Shown: positions 1 through 7,800 of the stretch, in pieces
How the letters are laid out: each line of letters begins with the position of its first letter
Position numbering within the stretch: the first letter of the stretch is position 1
Assembly (NCBI GenBank): GCA_026387165.1
Contig: JAPLMG010000278.1
Location: 1-7,800, forward strand
Length of the DNA: 7,800 bases
Reading direction: 5' to 3'
Origin: Candidatus Omnitrophota bacterium
Lineage (GTDB): Bacteria > Omnitrophota > Gorgyraeia > 2-01-FULL-45-10
Program-made: the position numbers and the translations under genes
The notes under the pieces: generated by a model
Told to the model about the DNA's origin: nothing
Seen by the model: the letters and a program-made list of their open reading frames with translations, nothing else
The model's database searches: none

Positions 1-2
1 TG

Positions 3-290
3 CTCAAAGTATCCGAAAGATCCGCGCGCCGGCTTGTCAGGAATATAATAACAAAGGATTATCTGGCAGAGCTGAAAGCGCTTCCGAAGACTCCCGCGAA
101 AACCTACTTATTGAGGCAAAGAGATTTATTGCGTAAATACACCGGCATATTCCAAGACCTTAGAGACGCGGACGCGGTCCTCGCATGGCAGCCCAACGGC
201 CATTCGCCCTCTCCGTATAAGCCGTATTGGAAGATAGGCTTTGATGGACGCGTCTGGTACGTCACCCAGGAGATGAAAGTCATTTCGTAA
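3..290 (+). CDS. C-terminal part of an unrecognised protein (5' end outside window)
   Basis: An open frame enters from the left edge and runs 95 codons to a TAA at 288-290. It has no start codon that needs to be used inside the window. The product is basic and mostly soluble-looking. It opens with an Arg/Lys-rich stretch (SERSARRLVRN), passes through a helical-looking segment (TYLLRQRDLLRKYTGIFQDL), and ends in an aromatic-rich tail with YKPYWKIGFDGRVWYV. No signal peptide or membrane segment is visible in this part. I do not recognise the family and assign no function. Codon use is GC-rich and coding-like, which supports a real gene. The stop is followed after 4 bases by a strong palindrome that could end its transcript. 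It could also be the tail of a much longer protein. Confidence 0.6.
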   Translation, partial: LKVSERSARRLVRNIITKDYLAELKALPKTPAKTYLLRQRDLLRKYTGIFQDLRDADAVLAWQPNGHSPSPYKPYWKIGFDGRVWYVTQEMKVIS

Positions 291-294
291 GAAA

Positions 295-362
295 AAAAGG
301 GGACGGGTTCATTTTTCAGGATCAGGATAAAAATCTGGATAAAAATGAACCCGTCCCCTTTT
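295..362. repeat. GGGGAC-type palindromic element, 22-bp perfect arms
   Basis: The left arm (295-316) and right arm (341-362) are perfect reverse complements of 22 bases around a 24-base spacer. Each contains the core GGGGACGGGTTCATTTTT. In RNA this would form a long stem with a GC-rich base flanked by A and T runs. Lying 4 bases after a stop codon, it could act as a bidirectional terminator. The spacer and right arm contain GGATAAAAAT twice, at 325-334 and 337-346. Similar GGGGAC...GTCCCC palindromes are known to me as dispersed repeats that accompany REP-associated Y1 transposases in environmental bacteria. That link is from memory and no transposase is present here. Confidence 0.8.
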
Positions 363-434
363 CTTTATTGACCCCAATTTTTCCTAGGCAAATCTATCCT
401 GAAGAATGGGTATAGAAAAAAAGTAAAATCGGAC

Positions 435-463
435 TTGACAAGTATACGTCAATGACGTATACT
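435..463 (+). promoter_or_regulatory. Sigma70 promoter of the higBA operon
   Basis: A perfect -35 TTGACA (435-440) is separated by exactly 17 bases from a TATACT -10 (458-463). Transcription would start near 470, giving a leader of only about 10 bases before the toxin ATG at 481. The fit to consensus is the best in the window. Confidence 0.8.
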
Positions 464-465
464 TG
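439..465. promoter_or_regulatory. Operator-like inverted repeat over the higBA promoter
   Basis: CAAGTATACGTC (439-450) is repeated in perfect inverse at 454-465 around a 3-base AAT spacer, 27 bases in all. It starts within the -35 box and covers the whole spacer and the -10, so a bound dimer would exclude RNA polymerase. Type II antitoxins with an HTH domain usually autorepress their operon from such a site. The adjacent HigA-like protein is therefore the inferred binder. Confidence 0.75.
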
Positions 466-480
466 ATATGTGGGGAAAAT

Positions 481-798
481 ATGGAGCTTATAGAAACGCC
501 GATTTTTACCAAGAAGATAATGGATATTTTCTCTGACGATGAGTATCGCGAGATGCAATGGTCATTGGCAATTAATCCTGAGGCTGGGATAGTTATTCCT
601 GGAGGCGGTGGGTTACGAAAATTACGATGGGGCGCTTCCGGCAAAGGTAAAAGTGGAGGGGTTAGGGTCATATATTATGTGTATGCACGAGATCAAAAAA
701 TATATCTTTTGTATCCATACAAGAAGTCAGAACAGGAAGATCTGACGCGTAAGCAGCTAAGAATATTAAGGGAATATATAAAGGATGGTGTGCTATGA
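481..798 (+). CDS. higB2: HigB2/RelE-family type II toxin (mRNA interferase)
   Basis: The product has 105 residues, a normal size for RelE-fold toxins. It resembles Vibrio cholerae HigB2 along its length. Shared features are an N-terminal PIF motif, the SDDEYREMQ helix, a glycine turn followed by LRKLR (residues 41-49), the basic KGKSGGVRVIYY strand (55-66) and a YLLYPYKKSEQEDLT C-terminal part (75-89). In this family such toxins cleave mRNA at the ribosome, and R46, K47, R49, K55, K57 and R62 are candidate RNA-contacting or catalytic basics. The ATG at 481 is chosen because GGGG (472-475) precedes it at good spacing. The upstream TTG at 463 lies inside the promoter -10 and cannot be on the transcript. 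The toxin gene comes first and overlaps the antitoxin by ATGA, which is the HigBA order. The family call is firm; the cleavage activity is inferred. Confidence 0.88.
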   Translation: MELIETPIFTKKIMDIFSDDEYREMQWSLAINPEAGIVIPGGGGLRKLRWGASGKGKSGGVRVIYYVYARDQKIYLLYPYKKSEQEDLTRKQLRILREYIKDGVL

Positions 799-1085
799 AA
801 AATAAAGAGTTTAAAGAGCTATTAGATAGTATCGAACAGGCCAGGAAAATACACGCCGGCAAGCTTAAGACAATGCGTATTGCTAAGTTTAATCCTGTTA
901 TGGTCAGAAGTATTCGCTTGAAGCTCCATGCGTCTCAGGCAACTTTTGCTCATATGATTGGGGTGAGCATTGATACTTTGCAAAATTGGGAGCAGGGCCG
1001 CAGGAGACCGGAGGGGCCGGCATTGGCACTGCTTAAAGTGGCGGAGATTAATCCGCGAGCTTTTATAAAAGCTCTGCACGTATAA
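795..1085 (+). CDS. higA2: HigA2-family HTH antitoxin and operon repressor
   Basis: The product has 96 residues. The N-terminal third (about 1-35, MKNKEFKELLDSIEQARKIH) is the likely toxin-binding arm. It is followed by an XRE/Cro-like helix-turn-helix at about residues 38-82. Recognition features include SQATFAHMIGVSIDTLQNWE (47-66) and GRRRPEGPALALLKV (68-82), the usual wording of HigA and other XRE-type antitoxins. The start ATG overlaps the toxin stop in an ATGA, with AAGGA at 781-785 as ribosome-binding site, so translation is probably coupled. It should neutralise the HigB-like toxin by direct binding. With the toxin it should repress the promoter at 435-463 through the 27-base inverted repeat. 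Complete and undamaged. Confidence 0.88.
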   Translation: MKNKEFKELLDSIEQARKIHAGKLKTMRIAKFNPVMVRSIRLKLHASQATFAHMIGVSIDTLQNWEQGRRRPEGPALALLKVAEINPRAFIKALHV

Positions 1086-1100
1086 TTGGCAAAAGGTAAA

Positions 1101-1122
1101 AAAAGGGACGGGTTCATTTTTC
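1101..1122 (+). repeat. Single arm of the GGGGAC palindromic element
   Basis: AAAAGGGACGGGTTCATTTTTC repeats the left arm at 295-317 in the same orientation, with one G missing from the GGGG run. No inverted partner is found nearby, so this is a half-element. With 295-316 it brackets the toxin-antitoxin operon as a direct repeat. Confidence 0.75.
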
Positions 1123-1338
1123 TTTAAAAAATAAGTTTTTCTTTCATCCTGATAAAGATTGAAACTGGCTCAAAAAAGACTGTGAAATACAGATTGCCGG
1201 CAGAGAAGAACGGTTGAATTTTGTTTGCAGAGCGCCAAAACAAACAAAACTTAACTCATTGTAAATTAAAGAGTTACGTCAATTTTATTTGCAAATAGCT
1301 AAAATGTACATCTAACCAGGTTAAAAACCCAAGAATCT

Positions 1339-1379
1339 AATTACGGGGACACGTACAAAATGTACATGTCCCCGTAATT
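1339..1379. repeat. GGGGACAcGTACA palindrome, 19-bp arms, 3-base loop
   Basis: The arms at 1339-1357 and 1361-1379 are reverse complements except for one position and enclose an AAA loop. They share the GGGGAC...GTCCCC ends of the element at 295-362 but continue with a different interior, so they look like a second family of the same kind of repeat. A hairpin this strong, followed by a short T-rich tract (1378-1384), could also terminate transcription arriving from higBA before the dnaA promoter. Confidence 0.75.
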
Positions 1380-1405
1380 CTTTTCAGCAATATCTAATTT
1401 AATAC

Positions 1406-1434
1406 TTGCAATTGCAAATATTTTTGATTATAAT
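1406..1434 (+). promoter_or_regulatory. Sigma70 promoter of dnaA
   Basis: TTGCAA (1406-1411) and a perfect TATAAT (1429-1434) are separated by 17 bases, putting the transcript start near 1441. The -35 is the first half of a 12-base perfect palindrome TTGCAATTGCAA (1406-1417), which could be a repressor site. Confidence 0.7.
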
Positions 1435-1452
1435 GTTGCCTGCTGTGGAACC

Positions 1453-1472
1453 CCGCGCCTTTACAGGCGCGG
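1453..1472 (+). promoter_or_regulatory. GC-rich hairpin in the dnaA leader
   Basis: CCGCGCCT (1453-1460) and AGGCGCGG (1465-1472) form a perfect 8-bp stem with a TTAC loop about 12 bases after the predicted transcript start. An outer TGTGG (1444-1448) can also pair with CCACA (1486-1490). No T-run follows, so it does not look like an intrinsic terminator. A role in mRNA stability or leader structure is possible. Confidence 0.5.
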
Positions 1473-1481
1473 TATCCGCAT

Positions 1482-1529
1482 TTAACCACAGATGCGAGTG
1501 GTACGATGCTGTGCACAACCTGTGAATAA
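1482..1529. promoter_or_regulatory. DnaA-box-like cluster in the dnaA leader
   Basis: The cluster contains TTAACCACA (1482-1490, 8 of 9 to TTATCCACA), TGTGCACAA (1510-1518, reverse TTGTGCACA, one deviation from TTATNCACA) and TGTGAATAA (1521-1529, reverse TTATTCACA, which fits TTATNCACA). Three sites in 48 bases between promoter and start codon suggest DnaA autoregulation or an upstream origin subregion. Confidence 0.5.
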
Positions 1530-1557
1530 CCTATGTATTCATCCGGAAAAGTTAAAA

Positions 1558-2940
1558 ATGGCCCCAAATGACCCTTCTGTGTGGCTAAGGGCCCGGGAAT
1601 TGATCAAAAAAGAGCTCAATAACGACCAGGCCTTTAATACCTGGTTTGGCCCGGTCAATTTCCATTCCATATCGGAAGAGACCCTGACCCTCGAGATCCC
1701 TAATAAATTATTTCAGGACATTCTTCTTGACCGCTATACGGCCGTCCTGAATTCTAACGTCGCTAAATCCTGCGGGAAAGAGATGAAGGTCGAGTTTTTC
1801 ATGCGGGACTCTTCCGACGGCCCTGTCCCGAAACAATCTAATGACGCGGCGGCGGAAGTGAAGGCTCAAGGAAAGGCTTTCTGGCCGTTCGGCCGCGAAA
1901 AACAGGACGCCGGGAAAGAGATCGGCTTGAGCTCGAGATACACTTTCGACAGTTTCGTTGTAGGCCCGAGCAACAGATTCGCTCATGCCGCCGCCTCCGC
2001 GGTGTGCGACTCTCCGGCGAAGGCCTATAATCCGCTCTTCATATACGGCGGCGTGGGTTTAGGCAAGACGCATCTGATGCATTCCGTCGGGCATAAGATA
2101 ATACAGAGGCTGCCGAAAGCGAAGATACTTTATATTTCGAGCGAAGAGTTCACGAACCAGCTCATCGGCGCCATACAGAACAGGGTGATGATAAAGTTCA
2201 GGGAAAAATACCGGAGCGTTGACGTGCTGCTCATCGATGATATACAATTCATCGCGGGCAAAGAGGCCACCCAGGAGGAGTTCTTTCACACGTTCAACAC
2301 ATTATACGACGCGCATAAGCAGATAGTCGTCTCGAGCGACCGCCCGCCGAAGGAGATACAGTCTCTTGAGGAGAGGCTCGTGTCGAGGTTCGAGTGGGGG
2401 CTCGTCACGGACATCCAGCCGCCCGACTTTGAAACACGCATGGCCATATTGAGGAAGAAATCCGAAAAGGAGACGATACTTCTCCCCGACGACGTCTACT
2501 ATTTTTTGGCCGAGAAGATCAAGAGCAATATCCGCGAGCTTGAAGGGGCTCTCATACGCGTGGTCGCCTACGCGAAGTTGATCGGCAGGGATATCTCCGT
2601 CGACATGGTGAAAGAGGTTTTGAAGGATATGATACGCGAGGGCGAGAAGAAGATCACTATAGACGCGATCCAGAAGAAGGTGTGCGAATATTTCGATATA
2701 AAGTTATCCGACATGAAGATAAAAAAACGCAGCCGCGCCATAGCTTATCCGAGACAGATAGCTATGTATCTTGCCAGGCAGCTCACAGACTATTCTCTGC
2801 CGGAGATAGGAGAATATTTTGGCGGGAGGGACCACACGACGGTGATGCATGCCTACGAAAAGATAAAGAACGACCTGAAGGAGATGAAGGGTTTAAGCGA
2901 CCTTATCGGGAGGATCACCGACAATATCGGCGGTAGTTGA
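1558..2940 (+). CDS. dnaA: Chromosomal replication initiator protein DnaA
   Basis: DnaA binds DnaA boxes at oriC and, in its ATP form, oligomerises to melt the origin. The 460-residue product has all four domains. Domain I (about 1-85) starts SVWLRARELIKKEL and contains AFNTWFGP. A linker (about 86-120) follows. The AAA+ domain has Walker A GGVGLGKTH (164-172), Walker B VLLIDD (223-228), sensor I VVSSDRPP (257-264), a box VII arginine in RLVSRFEWGL (273-282) and sensor II NIRELEGAL (324-332). Domain IV carries the signature GGRDHTTVMHA (422-432). The frame is open from an ATG at 1492, but I place the start at 1558. The extra 22 residues have no DnaA character and lie over DnaA-box-like sites, GGAAAAG (1545-1551) precedes 1558, and MAPNDPSVWLRA is a normal N-terminus. 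Complete, with a normal length. Confidence 0.97.
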   Translation: MAPNDPSVWLRARELIKKELNNDQAFNTWFGPVNFHSISEETLTLEIPNKLFQDILLDRYTAVLNSNVAKSCGKEMKVEFFMRDSSDGPVPKQSNDAAAEVKAQGKAFWPFGREKQDAGKEIGLSSRYTFDSFVVGPSNRFAHAAASAVCDSPAKAYNPLFIYGGVGLGKTHLMHSVGHKIIQRLPKAKILYISSEEFTNQLIGAIQNRVMIKFREKYRSVDVLLIDDIQFIAGKEATQEEFFHTFNTLYDAHKQIVVSSDRPPKEIQSLEERLVSRFEWGLVTDIQPPDFETRMAILRKKSEKETILLPDDVYYFLAEKIKSNIRELEGALIRVVAYAKLIGRDISVDMVKEVLKDMIREGEKKITIDAIQKKVCEYFDIKLSDMKIKKRSRAIAYPRQIAMYLARQLTDYSLPEIGEYFGGRDHTTVMHAYEKIKNDLKEMKGLSDLIGRITDNIGGS

Positions 2941-2984
2941 AGAATAATGCCCACGCAGCAACCCGGGTTACTTGGCGCAAAAGC

Positions 2985-2993
2985 TGTGGATAA
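2985..2993 (-). promoter_or_regulatory. Consensus DnaA box
   Basis: TGTGGATAA on the + strand is the exact reverse complement of TTATCCACA, the high-affinity DnaA box. It is followed by a 7-base T run (2995-3001) and a weaker opposite-strand site, TTATACACT, at 3003-3011. Confidence 0.8.
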
Positions 2994-3033
2994 CTTTTTT
3001 TGTTATACACTGAATTAAAGTTTTGTAACATGT

Positions 3034-3062
3034 TTGGAGTGAACGTCTTAGCGGTTTATACA
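3034..3062 (+). promoter_or_regulatory. Possible dnaN promoter overlapping a DnaA box
   Basis: TTGGAG (3034-3039) and TATACA (3057-3062) are 17 bases apart, each close to consensus. The -10 lies within a DnaA box, so DnaA binding could repress dnaN-dciA-gyrB transcription. dnaN could instead be read through from dnaA. Confidence 0.4.
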
Positions 3063-3073
3063 CATTATCAACA
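3056..3073 (+). promoter_or_regulatory. Two abutting DnaA boxes
   Basis: TTATACACA (3056-3064, a full match to TTATNCACA) is followed without a gap by TTATCAACA (3065-3073, one deviation). Same-orientation paired boxes next to the melting region are expected to load the DnaA filament onto single-stranded DNA. The first box also overlaps a possible dnaN -10 at 3057-3062. Confidence 0.7.
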
Positions 3074-3076
3074 ACA

Positions 3077-3112
3077 CTACTACGGTTGCTTCTATATTTA
3101 ATTAATATAATA
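3077..3112. other. DnaA-trio-like triplets and AT-rich unwinding element
   Basis: CTACTA at 3077-3082 (3'-GATGAT on the complementary strand) begins 3 bases after the paired boxes. A T- and A-only tract with few exceptions follows at 3090-3112. DnaA-trios are defined by 3'-[G/A]A[T/A] repeats on the strand DnaA captures. Only two clear trios are present, so this is tentative. Confidence 0.45.
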
Positions 3113-3132
3113 GACGAAGGGAAAACATTAAG

Positions 3133-4230
3133 ATGAAGTTTGATACAACAAAAGAGATTCTTATAAAAGGTATACAGGAAGTACAGAACGCGATAAACCC
3201 AAAAACAACACTGCCGATACTCTCAAATATATTAATAGAGGCCGGGAAAGAGAGTTTATCGTTAACAGCCACAGATCTTGACATAGGCATAGTCTCGATA
3301 ATACCGGTAAAGACCGGGTCCGAAGGGGTTATCACGGTGCCGGCCAAAAAATTCTTCGACATAATCAAAGAACTGCCGGATGGTGAGGTGTCGATATCCG
3401 TAAAAAAGAACAACCTTGTGCATATAGAGTGCACAAGCTGCCTCTTTAAGATAATGGGCCTGCCAAAAGACGAGTTCCCGCAGCTGCCGGACTTTAAAGA
3501 CAGGGATTCAATAACGATGCAGCGCGCGAAACTTAAAAAGATGCTTTTAATGACAAGCTTTGCCATAAGCAGGGATGAGACAAGATATATTTTGACCGGA
3601 GCGCTCTTTTCGATAAAACCTACATATATAAGGATAGTCGCCACAGACGGAAGGCGGCTCGCGATGGTAGAGGAGAAGAACCAGTCCCCGAAAACCCACG
3701 AAAAGAAGGTTATAATACCGGCGAAGACGATAACGGAGCTGTTAAAATTGCTCGGCGACGAGGGTGAAGTAAAGATATGTTTTGGCAATAACCAGGCGCT
3801 CTTCGATATGGGCAGCACAAAAGTCGTATCGCGCCTGATAGAAGGGGAGGGAGAATTCCCGAGCTACGAACAGGTTATACCGAAAGAGGTAAAAGACAAG
3901 ATAATGATCGCGAGAGCGAAGTTTCTCTCGGCGACGAAAAGAGCGGCTCTCTTCACCAACCCGGACTCTTTGGTGGTGAAGGTGGAGCTGGCAAAAGACA
4001 GGATGGTGCTGTCGAAGAACGCTCCTTACATGGGAGAGGCGCATGAGGAGATAGTGGTCGATTACAAAGGCAAGGACCTGGCGGTAGGGTTCAACCCGGA
4101 CTATTTGATAGACGCGCTGAAGAATATCAGCGATGAGATAATCCCGTTTGAAGTTGTGGACGCAGACAAGCCGGGGGTCATACGGATCGGCAGTGAATAT
4201 GTTTATGTTGTTCTGCCGATGCAGATATAG
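3133..4230 (+). CDS. dnaN: DNA polymerase III beta subunit (sliding clamp)
   Basis: DnaN dimerises into a ring that tethers DNA polymerase III and other partners to DNA. The 365-residue length is normal. The N-terminus MKFDTTKEILIKGIQEVQNAI with TTLPILSNILIEA (25-37) opens the first of three clamp folds. LTATDLDIGI (43-52), FDIIKELPDGEVSI and MGLPKDEFPQLPDF (in the first domain), ATDGRRLAMVEE in the second domain, and the C-terminal EYVYVVLPMQI are all standard clamp wording. The ATG at 3133 has AAGGGA (3117-3122) upstream at a slightly long spacing. It lies just past the origin and 21 bases before dciA, probably as the first gene of a dnaN-dciA-gyrB transcript. Complete, with no missing segments seen. 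Confidence 0.97.
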   Translation: MKFDTTKEILIKGIQEVQNAINPKTTLPILSNILIEAGKESLSLTATDLDIGIVSIIPVKTGSEGVITVPAKKFFDIIKELPDGEVSISVKKNNLVHIECTSCLFKIMGLPKDEFPQLPDFKDRDSITMQRAKLKKMLLMTSFAISRDETRYILTGALFSIKPTYIRIVATDGRRLAMVEEKNQSPKTHEKKVIIPAKTITELLKLLGDEGEVKICFGNNQALFDMGSTKVVSRLIEGEGEFPSYEQVIPKEVKDKIMIARAKFLSATKRAALFTNPDSLVVKVELAKDRMVLSKNAPYMGEAHEEIVVDYKGKDLAVGFNPDYLIDALKNISDEIIPFEVVDADKPGVIRIGSEYVYVVLPMQI

Positions 4231-4251
4231 CGTGAGAGCTTATGTGGTTAT

Positions 4252-4553
4252 ATGAAAGATGAGGCGAAGAGGCCGTTAGAGGACTTGGTAAAGAGCATAA
4301 TAGGTAATTTTGCCGGCAAAGAGAAGCTCACAGAAGAAGAGATCCGCGCGGCGTGGAGCCTTGTGGTCGGGGAGCGGGCGGCCAAGCATTCGAGGCCGCG
4401 CTCTTTCGCGCAGTCGCGCCTCATAGTGCACGTCGATGATTCAGGCTGGCTCTACGAGCTCACGACACGGAAGAAGCATATATTGAATAATCTATCGTCG
4501 GAATTAAAAGGCAAAAAGTTAAAAGAGATAACATTCAGGATAGGTGACTTAAG

Positions 4554-4557
<4 letters not shown>
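4252..4557 (+). CDS. dciA: DciA family (DUF721) replicative helicase loader
   Basis: DciA proteins bind the DnaB helicase and help load it at the origin in bacteria that lack DnaC or DnaI. The 101-residue product carries the compact DUF721 domain. It has a helical N-terminus (PLEDLVKSIIGNF, 8-20), then AAWSLVVGERAAKHSRPRSF (33-52) and a beta strand SRLIVHVDDSGWLYELTTRK (55-74). It ends with ILNNLSSELKGKKLKEITFRIG, the usual ending of the family. The start ATG is preceded by a weak GTGG, so translation may depend on coupling to dnaN, 21 bases upstream. Its TGA overlaps the gyrB ATG (ATGA, 4554-4557). In Actinobacteria and others DciA also sits next to gyrB, which supports the call. Family assignment is by pattern; loading activity is inferred. 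Confidence 0.85.

Positions 4558-7800
<3,243 letters not shown>

Larger units (their letters stand above)
1086..1400. other. Non-coding stretch between higA2 and the dnaA promoter
   Basis: I see no credible gene here. The stretch is AT-rich and holds the half palindrome at 1101-1122, a weak inverted repeat TAACTC/GAGTTA (1252-1257 and 1271-1276), a 10-base palindrome ATTTGCAAAT (1287-1296), and the larger palindrome at 1339-1379. AAAATGTACAT occurs at 1301-1311 and again inside the larger palindrome at 1357-1367, so the first may be a fragment of a second copy. Confidence 0.6.
2941..3132. other. oriC: Probable replication origin (oriC) between dnaA and dnaN
   Basis: This 192-base gap flanked by dnaA and dnaN, the classic oriC position, holds four DnaA-box-type 9-mers (2985-2993, 3003-3011, 3056-3064, 3065-3073). 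These are followed by CTACTA triplets (3077-3082) and an almost pure A+T stretch (3090-3112). The order of boxes, trio and AT-rich region matches the basal unwinding arrangement described for Bacillus subtilis. No coding frame is credible here. The location and boxes are seen; origin activity is inferred. Confidence 0.75.

Noticed and set aside
463..480. TTG start adding 6 residues to the toxin
   Set aside because: It lies inside the promoter -10 box and upstream of the expected transcript start. The ATG at 481 has GGGG at the right spacing.
1492..1557. Upstream ATG extending DnaA by 22 residues
   Set aside because: The added residues do not resemble a DnaA N-terminus, they overlie DnaA-box-like sites, and the 1558 start has a better ribosome-binding site.
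2960..3001. Intrinsic terminator after dnaA (AACCCGGGTT palindrome and a T-run)
   Set aside because: The 10-base palindrome has no loop and lies about 25 bases before the T-run. The only stem next to the T-run is AAAAG/CTTTT and is too weak.
3106..3111. TATAAT as the -10 of a dnaN promoter
   Set aside because: No -35 lies at 16-18 bases (TTGCTT gives only 14), and the transcript would start on the ribosome-binding site. It is better explained as part of the AT-rich unwinding stretch.
3102..3818. 238-codon open frame on the minus strand over dnaN
   Set aside because: It is antisense to a clear dnaN, has no recognisable motifs and has a composition expected of a shadow frame.

Overview
The window is the chromosomal replication-origin neighbourhood of a bacterium. 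It carries dnaA, an intergenic oriC-like region, dnaN, a DciA (DUF721) gene and gyrB, all on the + strand. The GyrB wording (an 'RKSPAMYIGDTT' N-terminus) and the scattered GGGGAC...GTCCCC palindromes suggest a member of the PVC/Omnitrophota-like lineages. This is an impression from memory, not a placement.

Positions 1-1440 are an accessory stretch. It begins with the 3' end of an unrecognised gene (3-290), closed by a 22-bp-armed palindrome (295-362). A compact type II toxin-antitoxin operon of the HigB2/HigA2 kind follows (481-1085). It is driven by a near-consensus sigma70 promoter almost wholly covered by a perfect 12+12 bp inverted repeat. A single arm of the first palindrome recurs just after the antitoxin (1101-1122), so the operon lies between two directly oriented copies. 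A second, related palindrome (1339-1379) precedes the dnaA promoter.

Positions 1400-4230 are the initiation core. dnaA has a good promoter (TTGCAA-17-TATAAT), a roughly 117-nt leader with a GC-rich hairpin and DnaA-box-like sites, and a most likely start at 1558 rather than 1492. The 192-bp dnaA-dnaN gap holds a consensus DnaA box, two abutting boxes, short CTA triplets resembling a DnaA-trio, and an AT-rich stretch. This order is what is expected of an origin unwinding region. dnaN follows.

Positions 4231-7800 hold dciA (21 nt after dnaN) and gyrB (4-nt overlap with dciA). recF, common between dnaN and gyrB in many bacteria, is absent. gyrB is interrupted in its TOPRIM motif (EGDSAGG^SAKQGRD) by an in-frame 432-residue intein that carries an HNH-type homing endonuclease followed by repeated K-x-x-W motifs. 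gyrB is intact as far as seen and runs off the right edge.

Together the genes encode origin recognition and opening (DnaA/oriC), helicase loading (DciA), the polymerase clamp (DnaN) and supercoiling control (gyrase). A selfish intein sits in the gyrase gene and an addiction module sits beside the origin. I saw no CRISPR array, tRNA, rRNA or complete transposase gene. The most unusual element is the large HNH intein.
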